Below the pieces are notes generated by a model, which saw only the letters and a list, made by a program, of their open reading frames with translations, was not told the origin of the DNA and made no database searches. A stretch of DNA of 64,000 nucleotides from Mycolicibacterium poriferae. Its GTDB lineage: Bacteria; Actinomycetota; Actinomycetes; Mycobacteriales; Mycobacteriaceae. The position numbers were made by a program, and so were the translations under genes. Shown in pieces: positions 43,048 to 50,937 of the stretch (the first letter of the stretch is position 1; every line of letters begins with the position of its first letter). The stretch is taken from NCBI RefSeq assembly GCF_010728325.1, contig NZ_AP022570.1, positions 3,596,001 through 3,660,000 on the forward strand, given 5' to 3'.

Positions 43048-43704
43048 GTGAAGTTCGAGTTCGTCGCGAAGACGCTGTCCGTCCTCGGTGGCGCCGCCGT
43101 CGTGGGTCTGTTAGCGGCTTCCCCTGCGATTGCCGATCCCTCGCCGTCGCCGGCGCCGCCTCCTGCACCGCTCTACGCCGAGGCGGCAGGGCCCGTGTCC
43201 GGCCCGGCGCCTGGCGCCGTGAGCCCGGCACCTGCCGCCGTAAGCCCGGCACCTGCCGCCGTGAGCGCGGGACCGGACGCTGCGAACCCGGCACCTGGCG
43301 CTGTGAGCGCGGCAACGGGCCCTGCGGCCGCGCCGGCCGTCTCGGTCGCTGCGCCCGTACAGGCGCCGACTGAGAGTGTCCCGCACCTCGCCAGCCCCGA
43401 GAACCTGCCGCCCGGCACCAGCACCACGCCGCCGGCAAGCACATCCCGCCTCGGCTACCTCCGCGACCTGTGGCATGCCATGCAGACTCAGGAAGTGAGC
43501 GGCAGCGACGCACTGCTGCTGCTCACCCAGCGCCCGATGACCTCGTCGCCGAAGCCTGGCATGTCTGCCGGACCGCAGTCGGCCCCGCCTGCCCCGGCTC
43601 CGGCCGCTGCCCCGGCTCCGGCCGCTGTCCCAGCTCCGCCCGCCGCCCCGGCTCCAGCCGCTGCGCCAGCACAGGCCGCCCCGCCGGCTCCGCTCGTTCC
43701 CTAG
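43048..43704 (+). CDS. Secreted Ala/Pro-rich protein
   Basis: A 218-residue protein with a Sec signal (MKFEFVAKTLSVLGGAAVVGLLAASPAIA). Two Ala/Pro-rich arms (repeated SPAPAAV and APAPAAA) flank a conserved central block (SRLGYLRDLWHAMQTQEVSGSDALLLLTQRP). The conserved block distinguishes it from simple low-complexity sequence and implies a specific partner, but no function is known. Starts at GTG 43048. Convergent with the molybdoenzyme gene with 16 bases between stops. Confidence 0.7.
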   Translation: MKFEFVAKTLSVLGGAAVVGLLAASPAIADPSPSPAPPPAPLYAEAAGPVSGPAPGAVSPAPAAVSPAPAAVSAGPDAANPAPGAVSAATGPAAAPAVSVAAPVQAPTESVPHLASPENLPPGTSTTPPASTSRLGYLRDLWHAMQTQEVSGSDALLLLTQRPMTSSPKPGMSAGPQSAPPAPAPAAAPAPAAVPAPPAAPAPAAAPAQAAPPAPLVP

Positions 43705-43720
43705 CCCCGGTCCCTTTTTC

Positions 43721-45988
43721 TCAGCCCCGGCTCGCGCCTGGCGCCGCGAGGGCCGGTACCGGCTCGATCCGCGCGGGCACGTGCTTGTGCCACGGCGTCC
43801 CGGCGTAGGCGTCGCGCCACCCCACCGACGTCAGTGCATTGGGCGCCACGCCGGGGGCTCGAGCAGATCCGTCGTCGTCGACGAAGTCGACGCCGTAGCC
43901 GTTGGGCAGCGAGGCATGTCCGGGTTGCATCGCAGCGCTGATCTCCACAGTCGCCTCGGCTCGGCCGGTCGCGGTGGTGATCAGCGCGCGGCTGCCGTCC
44001 GCCAGCCCGAGTTCGCGGGCGTCCTCGACGCTGATGCGCAGTGCGCCGTCGGCGTCGCGGGTGCGCCAGGCCGGGTCGCGGATGATGTCGTTGGCGGTGA
44101 AGGCCCGCCGCTCACCGGCCGACAAGACGATCGGGAACTCAGAGCTCGTCAAGCCGATCGGTGCCGCGGCCAGCGCTCGCGTGTCGGCGAGCAACGCGGG
44201 GATCTCCAGCGCGATCTTGCGGTCCTCGTGCGCGATGAGGGCGAAATCGTCCTCGTACTCGTGAACGGTGAACGTCACCCCCGAGCGGCCTGCCAGGATG
44301 GCGTCGAACAACGCATTACCGTCGGCATGCCCGGCGCGCCGGACCGCTTCGGGATAGGTCATGGCAGCCTTCTGCGCCAGTCCCCACAGCGCGGCCGCAC
44401 CTGAAAGCCCCTCCGGCAGTGCCGGGCCCAGGGTTTCGTAGAGCACAAAGGGCAGCACCTTACCGAGGCCCGGGTTCTCACCGACCGTGGTGAGAAATGC
44501 TGCGGTGAAGTCCGCACGGCTTCGCTGGGCTGCTGCACGCAGCGGCGCCAACTCGGCATCGCCGACGACGCCCAGAGCGCGCATCAGCCGGGCCCAGATC
44601 TCCGGTTCGGGCAGAGTTCCCGGCAACGGCTCCATGAGGCGGTGCCGAAGGTGGAAGGTGTTGTGCGGGAATTCCAGATTGAAGAACGTCGCCTCGGCCT
44701 TCTCGAACTGCGAGGCCGCCGGCAGCACATAGTGGGCCAGTCGAGCAGTCTCGGTCATGGCCACATCGATGACGACGAGCAACTCCAGCTCGCCCAGAGC
44801 GCGGCGCATCATGCCGGAGTCGGCCACGGAGTGCGCCGGATTGCTGCTCTCGACGATCATGGCGCGAAACCGGTCGGGGTGGTCGGTCAGGATCTCCTCG
44901 ACGATGACGTTGCTGGGCAACAGCCCGCCGATGACGGGCGCACCGGTCACCGGGGTTCGGCCCACCCCGCCGGCACGGAACAGAGGCGCGAACGACGAGT
45001 GCAGATGCTGCCCGCCGCGTTTGGCGAAGTTGCCGGTCAGGATCCACAGCATCTTGTTCAGGTAGGAGCACAGCGTGCTGTTGGGCGCTTGCTGCACGCC
45101 GAGGTCTTCGAAGACCGCGACGCTGGTGACGGTCGCAATGCGCCGCGCAGCGGCGCGCACCAGGTCCGCCGACACGCCGCTACGCTGCGCGTAATCGTCG
45201 ACCGGCACCTCGGCGAACACTGCGCGCACCGCGTCGACGCCGGTGACATGTTCGGTGAGAAACGTTTCGTCGCAGAGGTTCTCCTGTACGAGAACCCCGG
45301 CCAGCGCGGCCAGACACCATGCGTCGGTTCCGGGCCGTACCCGCAGATGGAAGTCAGCCATCTTCGCGGTGTCGGTGACGACCGGATCGATCACGACCAT
45401 GGACCTGGCCGGGTCTTTGGCGATGTCGTTGAGCACCACCCGGGCGCGCGGGAAGCTCTGGGACATCCACGGGTTCTTACCGACGAACACCGACACCTCG
45501 GCATGTTCGAATTCGCCGCGGGTGTGGTTGCCGTACAGTTGCGCATCGACCCAGTGCTCCCCGGTCTTCTCCTGCGCCAACGCGTTCGAGCGGTAGTGCG
45601 ACCCGAGCGCCTTGAGGAACGCGCCGCTGTAGGCGCCGCCCAGATGGTTGCCCTGCCCACCGCCGCCGTAGTACAGAATCGTGTCACCGCCGTGGGTGTC
45701 GACGATTCCGCGGAATCCAGCGGCGATCTCGGCGATCGCGGTGTCCCAGTCGATCTCGGTGTAGGTGCCGTCCGCCTCCCGACGCATCGGGGAGGCCAGT
45801 CTGTTGCGGTTGTTCTGGTAGTGATCCAGTCGCAGCGCCTTGTTACAGGTGTAGCCGCGCGAAGCCGGATGGCTCTTGTCTCCCCGGATGCGCGCCAGGG
45901 ACCGGTCGTCGACGTCGACGACGATGCCGCAATTGCATTCACAGAGGATGCAGGCGGTGGGTTGCCAGGCGCGGTCGTGGTCGGTCAT
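43721..45988 (-). CDS. Molybdopterin oxidoreductase (formate dehydrogenase/BisC-like)
   Basis: A 755-residue molybdoenzyme. The N-terminal [4Fe-4S] motif is Cys13, Cys16, Cys20 and Cys48 (CILCECNC...GYTC). The catalytic domain includes NPWMSQSFPRAR and the FxxxGxN-type cofactor loops; the C-terminal domain holds the MGD-binding HASLPNGYGVDF. There is no Tat signal, so it is cytoplasmic. Its ATG overlaps the TetR stop (ATGA). A second subunit is not encoded nearby. Substrate unknown; members of this group reduce S- or N-oxides or oxidise formate. Confidence 0.85.
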   Translation of the reverse strand: MTDHDRAWQPTACILCECNCGIVVDVDDRSLARIRGDKSHPASRGYTCNKALRLDHYQNNRNRLASPMRREADGTYTEIDWDTAIAEIAAGFRGIVDTHGGDTILYYGGGGQGNHLGGAYSGAFLKALGSHYRSNALAQEKTGEHWVDAQLYGNHTRGEFEHAEVSVFVGKNPWMSQSFPRARVVLNDIAKDPARSMVVIDPVVTDTAKMADFHLRVRPGTDAWCLAALAGVLVQENLCDETFLTEHVTGVDAVRAVFAEVPVDDYAQRSGVSADLVRAAARRIATVTSVAVFEDLGVQQAPNSTLCSYLNKMLWILTGNFAKRGGQHLHSSFAPLFRAGGVGRTPVTGAPVIGGLLPSNVIVEEILTDHPDRFRAMIVESSNPAHSVADSGMMRRALGELELLVVIDVAMTETARLAHYVLPAASQFEKAEATFFNLEFPHNTFHLRHRLMEPLPGTLPEPEIWARLMRALGVVGDAELAPLRAAAQRSRADFTAAFLTTVGENPGLGKVLPFVLYETLGPALPEGLSGAAALWGLAQKAAMTYPEAVRRAGHADGNALFDAILAGRSGVTFTVHEYEDDFALIAHEDRKIALEIPALLADTRALAAAPIGLTSSEFPIVLSAGERRAFTANDIIRDPAWRTRDADGALRISVEDARELGLADGSRALITTATGRAEATVEISAAMQPGHASLPNGYGVDFVDDDGSARAPGVAPNALTSVGWRDAYAGTPWHKHVPARIEPVPALAAPGASRG

Positions 45989-46584
45989 TGCGGTTCTCGA
46001 TTCGTGCGGGCGGACGGCGTTTCGGAGACGATCAGCGAGCGCAGCTGGGCATGCACCGCCTCGACCGGCTCGAGGTCGCGGCCTGCCCGGGCGATCACCA
46101 GAGCTCCCTCGAAGGAGGAGAGCACCAAGACCGCGAGTTCGCGGGCACGCGCGGCGGAAACGCCGTCGGCGGTGAGCAGTTCGGCGATGATCTGACGCCA
46201 CCGTGCGAACACGGCGGCGGCACGGTCACGCACCGCGGCGGATTGTTCGGGTTTGTCGGGGTCGCCGGCTTCCACTGCGACCGCGACTACCGGGCACCCG
46301 GCACGGAAGTCGCTGCGCTGCAGCTCGTCTCGGTAGTACTCGAACAGGCCGTCGAGGGCGTCCAGACCGGAAGAGGCTCGGCCGAGGTGTGCGGCCATGA
46401 ATTCACCGGCATAGTCGACAGCTTCGCAGAGCAGCTGGGTGCGTCCGCCCGGGAAGTAGTGGTAGGCCGACCCGCGCGGCGCGCCGCTGTGCGCAAGTAC
46501 GTCGGCGATGGCGGTCGGGTGGGCGCCGCGCTCGCGGATCAACAGCGCCGCCGAAACGACCATCCGCTCCCGAGCACTCGCCAT
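45985..46584 (-). CDS. TetR/AcrR-family regulator of the molybdoenzyme
   Basis: A 199-residue regulator with an N-terminal TetR helix-turn-helix (AIADVLAHSGAPRGSAYHYFPGGRTQL) of the LmrA/YxaF subgroup. It is cotranscribed with the molybdopterin oxidoreductase through a four-base overlap. A perfect TATGTA/TACATA palindrome 28 bases upstream is the probable operator. Ligand unknown. Confidence 0.88.
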   Translation of the reverse strand: MASARERMVVSAALLIRERGAHPTAIADVLAHSGAPRGSAYHYFPGGRTQLLCEAVDYAGEFMAAHLGRASSGLDALDGLFEYYRDELQRSDFRAGCPVVAVAVEAGDPDKPEQSAAVRDRAAAVFARWRQIIAELLTADGVSAARARELAVLVLSSFEGALVIARAGRDLEPVEAVHAQLRSLIVSETPSARTNREPQ

Positions 46585-46611
46585 GTGTGCGATCCTCTCG
46601 CCGACCCTATG

Positions 46612-46627
46612 TATGTAACCCTACATA
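46612..46627 (-). promoter_or_regulatory. Palindromic operator for the LmrA-type TetR
   Basis: TATGTAACCCTACATA has perfect 6-bp arms around ACCC, 28 bases upstream of the TetR start. Confidence 0.55.
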
Positions 46628-46647
46628 ATCGCCAGCCAAAAAAGAAC

Positions 46648-46694
46648 GATTCCGGTGTCGCTGACCCTGTCGAGCGATCAGCGACACCGGAATC
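46648..46694 (-). terminator. Strong intrinsic terminator of the nitronate-monooxygenase gene
   Basis: A perfect 17-bp stem (GATTCCGGTGTCGCTGA and its complement, 46648-46664 and 46678-46694) with a 13-base loop is followed on the minus strand by GTTCTTTTTTGG. It begins 11 bases after the gene's stop. The stem plus U-run is rare in this GC-rich window. Confidence 0.9.
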
Positions 46695-46704
46695 GGATCG
46701 AGAA

Positions 46705-47835
46705 TCAGACGCTGGCGGCCTCGTTGAGCTGCTCCAGCCTGCCGGTGGCCTCCAGGTACTCCTGCACCCACCGCTCGATCACGGTGGCCGTCTTCTCCAC
46801 CTTGGTGAACTGGCCCACCACCTGCCCGACCGGGTTGAACGCCACGTCGACCGACTCGTCGGGGTATTTGTGCGTCGCGGCGACAGCCATTCCGGACACC
46901 ATGTACTGCAGCGGCATCCCCAGCGGCTTGGGGTTGTCCGGGTTCTCCCAAGCCTCGGTCCAGTCGTTGCGCAGCATGCGAGCCGGCTTGCCGGTGAACG
47001 AGCGGCTGCGCACGGTGTCCTTGCTCGTGGCCTTGGCGTAGGCGGCGTGCTGGACGGGACTGTTCTCCGATTCCTCGACCATGACCCACTGCGAGCCGGT
47101 CCACGCGCCCTGCGTGCCCAGGGCCAGCGCGGCGGCGATCTGCTGGCCGCTGCCGATGCCGCCGGCGGCCAGGACAGGCACCGGCGCCACTTCCTTGACG
47201 ACCTGGGGCCACAGCACGATGGAACCGATCTCACCGCAGTGCCCACCGGCCTCGCCGCCCTGGGCGATGATGATGTCGACGCCGGCGTCGGCGTGCTTGC
47301 GGGCCTGGGACGGCGATCCGCACAGCGCCGCGACCACGCGGCCCTCGTCGTGGATGTGCTTGATCATCTCCGCCGGGGGAGTGCCCAGCGCATTGGCGAT
47401 CATGGTGCACTTCGGGTGCTGCAGGGCGACCTCGACCTGCGGGGTGGCAGTCGCCTCGGTCCAGCCGAGCAGCTGCAATGCGTCCTCGCCGCTCTGCTCG
47501 ACGGGCACACCGTGGTCGGACAGGATCTTCTTGGCGAAGTCGAGGTGCTCCTGGGGGACCATGTCCTGCAGCGTCTTGGTCAACTCGTCGGCGGACATGT
47601 CCGAACCCATGCCCTCGTACTTGTTGGGGATGACGATGTCCACGCCGTAGGGATGGTCACCGATGTGCTCGTCGATCCAGTTCAACTCGATCTCGAGCTG
47701 CTCGGGCGTGTAGCCCACCGCACCCAGCACGCCGAAGCCGCCGGCCTTGCTCACTGCGACCACGACATCACGACAATGGGTGAACGCGAAGATGGGGAAC
47801 TCGATACCGAGCTGGTCGCACAGGGGAGTGTGCAT
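46705..47835 (-). CDS. Nitronate monooxygenase-like flavoprotein
   Basis: A 376-residue FMN-dependent TIM-barrel protein. GGFGVLGAVGYTPEQLE at the start and AQGGEAGGHCGEIGS with the following VLAAGGIGSGQQIAAALALGTQGAW are the nitronate monooxygenase/enoyl-reductase-like signatures. Among mycobacterial paralogues (Rv1533, Rv3553 and others) its length and N-terminus are most like Rv1533 from memory. A perfect KstR operator 32 bases upstream places it in sterol catabolism, where a related enzyme, IpdC, acts on steroid-derived CoA esters. AGGAG precedes the ATG. Confidence 0.85.
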   Translation of the reverse strand: MHTPLCDQLGIEFPIFAFTHCRDVVVAVSKAGGFGVLGAVGYTPEQLEIELNWIDEHIGDHPYGVDIVIPNKYEGMGSDMSADELTKTLQDMVPQEHLDFAKKILSDHGVPVEQSGEDALQLLGWTEATATPQVEVALQHPKCTMIANALGTPPAEMIKHIHDEGRVVAALCGSPSQARKHADAGVDIIIAQGGEAGGHCGEIGSIVLWPQVVKEVAPVPVLAAGGIGSGQQIAAALALGTQGAWTGSQWVMVEESENSPVQHAAYAKATSKDTVRSRSFTGKPARMLRNDWTEAWENPDNPKPLGMPLQYMVSGMAVAATHKYPDESVDVAFNPVGQVVGQFTKVEKTATVIERWVQEYLEATGRLEQLNEAASV

Positions 47836-47866
47836 CGTCTGCTCCTAGTGGGGCGATCGCCGGAAT

Positions 47867-47880
47867 TAGAACGTGTTCTA
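47867..47880 (-). promoter_or_regulatory. KstR operator (perfect)
   Basis: TAGAACGTGTTCTA is a perfect palindrome and matches the KstR consensus TnnAACnnGTTnnA at every fixed base. It is 32 bases upstream of the nitronate-monooxygenase-like start and overlaps the stop of the HAD gene. Confidence 0.85.
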
Positions 47881-48642
47881 CTTTAGTACACCACGCCTGC
47901 TGCCCAGAAGACCCCGACCCGGAGCGCTGACGCGAAGCACCTGCCACCCCTGCTCCGCTGCCATCACCGCCAGACCGCGCCGCGGGTTGACCGGCCGGGG
48001 GAAACCGACAACCGCCATCAGCGCCTTGTCCTCCTCGCCGTCGGCGTAGAAGTAGCTGTTCGACAGCTGCAGGTCGTTGTCGGCACAGAACTCCTTCACC
48101 GCCGCGGCTTTTTGTCTGCCCCAGATCACCGGCTTGGCGATCCGCCCGGTCAGCCTTCCGTCGTCATCGAGTTCGAAGTGGTTGCACAACACGTGGCCGA
48201 TCTCCAGATACCGGGCGACCGGCTCGGCGTGGATGGTCAGCGCCGACGAACTGAGCACCACCGTGTGTCCGCGACGTTGATGAGCCAGCACGATGTCGTG
48301 CATGACGGGGAACACCCTCGTGCGTACGCGCTCGGTGAACAGCCGTTGGCCGATCGCGTCGAGCTCGGTGAGGGACTCGCCACGCAGATAGCCCGCTGCG
48401 CGCACCAGCAGGTTCTCGAAATGCACGCGACCGAAGCGGTAACGCATCGCCGCTTCGACGACGCCGAGCACCTCGCCGATGCGGGCCTGGCGGCGGCGGA
48501 TGCGGTCCCCGGCGTGCGCGGTGGCGGTGAATCCATCGACGAGCGTGCCGTCGAGGTCGAAGAAGGCGCCGACGTGCGGGCCGGACGGGCTCGATGCGAT
48601 CTGCGCGACCGGATCCAGGGGATCCGCGGCCTCGGTCGACAT
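47878..48642 (-). CDS. HAD-IB phosphatase (SerB/CicA-like)
   Basis: A 254-residue HAD-superfamily hydrolase. Motif I is DLDGTLVDG, motif II SSSALTI, the conserved GRQKAAAV region gives motif III Lys, and YADGEEDKALM gives motif IV. HAD-IB enzymes dephosphorylate phosphoserine, lysophospholipid-like or other metabolites. In several mycobacterial proteins this domain is fused to a PlsC acyltransferase; here it stands alone and ends RRGVLK. The last three bases lie inside the KstR box. An independent gene, not in operon with the oxidoreductase upstream by more than transcript read-through. Confidence 0.8.
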   Translation of the reverse strand: MSTEAADPLDPVAQIASSPSGPHVGAFFDLDGTLVDGFTATAHAGDRIRRRQARIGEVLGVVEAAMRYRFGRVHFENLLVRAAGYLRGESLTELDAIGQRLFTERVRTRVFPVMHDIVLAHQRRGHTVVLSSSALTIHAEPVARYLEIGHVLCNHFELDDDGRLTGRIAKPVIWGRQKAAAVKEFCADNDLQLSNSYFYADGEEDKALMAVVGFPRPVNPRRGLAVMAAEQGWQVLRVSAPGRGLLGSRRGVLK

Positions 48643-48796
48643 CGGTCCTCCTGTGTTCGCACCCGGTGTTGACTCGCCATGCTACGGGCGTGTGGGACGG
48701 ACCTGGTTTAATCTGTGGCCGGTCGCAAAGGACCGTTGTGGTCAGTTAGGTAGTTTGGTCTTGCCGGGTTCAGGAAGCAGCCTGCGCGAGCGCACA

Positions 48797-48860
48797 CGGA
48801 GTCCGCCTCGACGTGCTCTCGCCGTAAGCGGAGTCCGCCTCGACGTGCTCTCGCCGTAAG
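48797..48860. repeat. 32-bp tandem duplication upstream of the STAS gene
   Basis: Two identical copies of CGGAGTCCGCCTCGACGTGC...CCGTAAG (32 bp) abut each other, ending 31 bases before the STAS start and its ribosome site. Confidence 0.9.
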
Positions 48861-48891
48861 CGAAGAGCGGCCTGAAATGGGAAGGTGAATT

Positions 48892-49287
48892 TTGGACGAG
48901 CAAGCAGCCGAGGACACCACCGGGGCTGAGGGAGCAGCAGCTTCCTCCAACTGTGTCGTCACCGAGCGTTGGGTCGATCGAGTGGCCGTCGTATCGGTGT
49001 CCGGTGTTGTCGACATGCTCACCTCACCCCAGCTGGAAACCGCCATCGACACCGCGCTGGATCAGCGGCCCGCGGGCGTGGTGGTGGACTTCACCGACGT
49101 CGAGTTCCTGGCGTCGGCCGGAATGGGCGTGTTGGTGGCCGCACACGACAAGGCCGGTTCCGATGTGACCTTGCGGGTCGTCGCCGACGGCCCCGCGACC
49201 AGTCGCCCGCTGAAGTTGGTGGGAATCGCCGACATCGTCAGCCTGCATCCGAATCTGGACGAGGCGCTCGCCGCGTACCACACGTAG
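48892..49287 (+). CDS. STAS-domain anti-sigma-factor antagonist
   Basis: A 131-residue protein starting at TTG 48892 behind GGGAAGG. A single STAS domain (residues 24-128) contains DFTDVEFLASAGMGVLVAAHD, in which Ser75 is the phosphoacceptor expected in SpoIIAA/RsbV-type antagonists. It would be dephosphorylated to release a sigma factor from its anti-sigma kinase. The kinase-like gene follows 45 bases later. The N-terminal 20 residues are disordered. Confidence 0.85.
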   Translation: MDEQAAEDTTGAEGAAASSNCVVTERWVDRVAVVSVSGVVDMLTSPQLETAIDTALDQRPAGVVVDFTDVEFLASAGMGVLVAAHDKAGSDVTLRVVADGPATSRPLKLVGIADIVSLHPNLDEALAAYHT

Positions 49288-49332
49288 GAAGGTCGCATAG
49301 GAACGTGCTCTGCGGGGTAGCCACCGACTGCC

Positions 49333-49779
49333 ATGATCGATTCCATGCCGCCGGCTGAGGTCGCGAACTCCGATCGCTTCGAACGTCTGGGCCTCGACGC
49401 CGACGCGACGGCCGTCGCGCAGGTGCGTGAAGAATTCGCGCAATGGCTCAAGCGCTTCTTCGTGGTGGACGCGGTGCGGTTCAGCGATCTGGTGCTCGCC
49501 ATCAACGAGGCGCTGGCCAATGCCGCCGAATTCGCCTACGTGTTGGCCGAGCGTCCTGGGACGATCGACATGCGGGCCATCTATGACTCAGACGGCCAGA
49601 AGCTGGTCGTCGAGATCAGCGACCGGGGGACCTGGCGACCGCGACAGGTCGATCCGGTGCCGCGCACCCGGGGCCGCGGCATTCCTCTGATGGAGACCCT
49701 GTCCGACGAGTCCGACATCGACACCTCTGATGACGGCACCCGCGTGCGCCTGGCGTGGAACGGCATCGGCCGCGCCTGA
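49333..49779 (+). CDS. Anti-sigma factor kinase (HATPase, RsbW/SpoIIAB-like)
   Basis: A 148-residue HATPase_c protein. The N box is NEALANAAEFAY (Glu59, Asn63), the G1 box SDRGTW and the G2 box RGRGIPLM, all intact, so it should bind ATP and phosphorylate the adjacent STAS antagonist. It lies 45 bases after that gene on the same strand. Which sigma factor it holds is not evident; SigF or another stress sigma is the usual partner in mycobacteria. Confidence 0.82.
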   Translation: MIDSMPPAEVANSDRFERLGLDADATAVAQVREEFAQWLKRFFVVDAVRFSDLVLAINEALANAAEFAYVLAERPGTIDMRAIYDSDGQKLVVEISDRGTWRPRQVDPVPRTRGRGIPLMETLSDESDIDTSDDGTRVRLAWNGIGRA

Positions 49780-49781
49780 CC

Positions 49782-50858
49782 TCAGTTCCGCCGGTAGGTG
49801 CCTCGTCCGGTGACCAGCGGCAGATCCAGCGTGGTGCGGATACCCGGGGGTGCCGCGACCACGTCGGGGATCGCGTTCACGATGCGCCCCGCCGCCGCCA
49901 GGATCGCCGCGTAGTTGTGGTCTCCGTTGCGACTGCTCGGGCAGATGTCCATGACGTAGGACGGTTCTCCGGTGATCTCGACGCGGTACGACCCGCCCTC
50001 CTGAGCGGGTTGGGCCCAGTCGGGGCGCAGGTCGGAACGCAGGCGCGTGACGTGTTCGACGACGATCACCGGATCACCGTCGACGAGCCCCTCGATCTGG
50101 AAGCGCACCGCGGCCACCGTGCCCGCCGCGATCGTTCCGACGGCGACTTCGATGTCCTCCGGGGCGGGCTCCTGCTCGACCGAGTCGCGAATCTCGGTGA
50201 GCTCCACGCCGAGACCGGCGGCCAGCTCGCGCATCGCGGTGCCCCACGCCAAACTCAGGACGCCCGGCTGGTAGAGCATCGGCAGATCACCGAGCTCGTT
50301 GCCGAAGCCCATGACGTCGAACATGACTGTGGCGCCGTCATAGGTGGCGTAGTCGGCGATCTCCATCGTGCGGATCTGTTTGACGCTCTGACATGTTCCA
50401 GCCAGCGCGAGTGGCAGCAGGTCGGTCACGAAGCCGGGGTCCACGCCGGTGATGAAGACGCTGGCCGCACCCTGCCGGGCGGCGGCTTCGGTGCGCTCGA
50501 TGGACCGCTCGGGCATCACTCCCCACGGATACTGCAAAACGCCGGGCGCGGATCCGACCACGTTGATCCCCGCCTCCAGCAGGCGGCGCACGTCTGCCAT
50601 CGCCTCTTTCGGGCGCACGTCGCCCATCGCGCAGTACACCGCGCAGTCGGGCGCGGCCGCGACCACCGCGTCGAGATCGGCGGTCGCCTGCACCCCTGTC
50701 GTGACGTCCAGTCGGGCGAGTTCGCCGGCGTCTTTGCCGACCTTGGCCGGGGTGGACACCCACACGTCGGTCAGCTCGAAGCGCTGGTCCTCGATGAGCT
50801 GGCGCAGCGCCAAGCTGCCGCAGTTTCCGGTACCGATGAGCGCCACACGGATAGCCAT
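49782..50858 (-). CDS. DapB-like NAD(P)-dependent dehydrogenase
   Basis: A 358-residue Rossmann-fold enzyme (MAIRVALIGTGNCGSLALRQL) of the dihydrodipicolinate-reductase-like group that includes 2,4-diaminopentanoate dehydrogenase. Conserved segments are YCAMGDVRPKEAMADV, SVFITGVDPGFVTDLLP and SYRVEITGEPSYVMDICPSS. Mycobacteria have several paralogues of unknown role. The start is separated by 79 bases from the divergent steroid dehydrogenase, with a KstR box between, 32 bases from this start, so both are likely KstR-controlled. It does not belong to lysine synthesis. Confidence 0.75.
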   Translation of the reverse strand: MAIRVALIGTGNCGSLALRQLIEDQRFELTDVWVSTPAKVGKDAGELARLDVTTGVQATADLDAVVAAAPDCAVYCAMGDVRPKEAMADVRRLLEAGINVVGSAPGVLQYPWGVMPERSIERTEAAARQGAASVFITGVDPGFVTDLLPLALAGTCQSVKQIRTMEIADYATYDGATVMFDVMGFGNELGDLPMLYQPGVLSLAWGTAMRELAAGLGVELTEIRDSVEQEPAPEDIEVAVGTIAAGTVAAVRFQIEGLVDGDPVIVVEHVTRLRSDLRPDWAQPAQEGGSYRVEITGEPSYVMDICPSSRNGDHNYAAILAAAGRIVNAIPDVVAAPPGIRTTLDLPLVTGRGTYRRN

Positions 50859-50889
50859 GGCGAGCAGTATGCGTGCTCCCCGCGCGAAT

Positions 50890-50903
50890 TGGAACATGTT
50901 CTA
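50890..50903. promoter_or_regulatory. KstR operator (perfect fixed positions)
   Basis: TGGAACATGTTCTA matches TnnAACnnGTTnnA at all fixed positions. It is centred between the divergent starts of the dehydrogenase (50858) and the hydroxysteroid dehydrogenase (50938). Confidence 0.8.
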
Positions 50904-50937
50904 GTCGACGTCGGGCGTTCGGGTAAGTTAGGCGCCC

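Noticed and set aside
44642..46195. 517-codon plus-strand frame
   Set aside because: Lies antisense to the molybdopterin oxidoreductase, whose cluster motif is intact.
48700..48730. SigF-type promoter before the STAS gene
   Set aside because: GGTTT is present near 48703, but no GGGTA occurs at the needed spacing.
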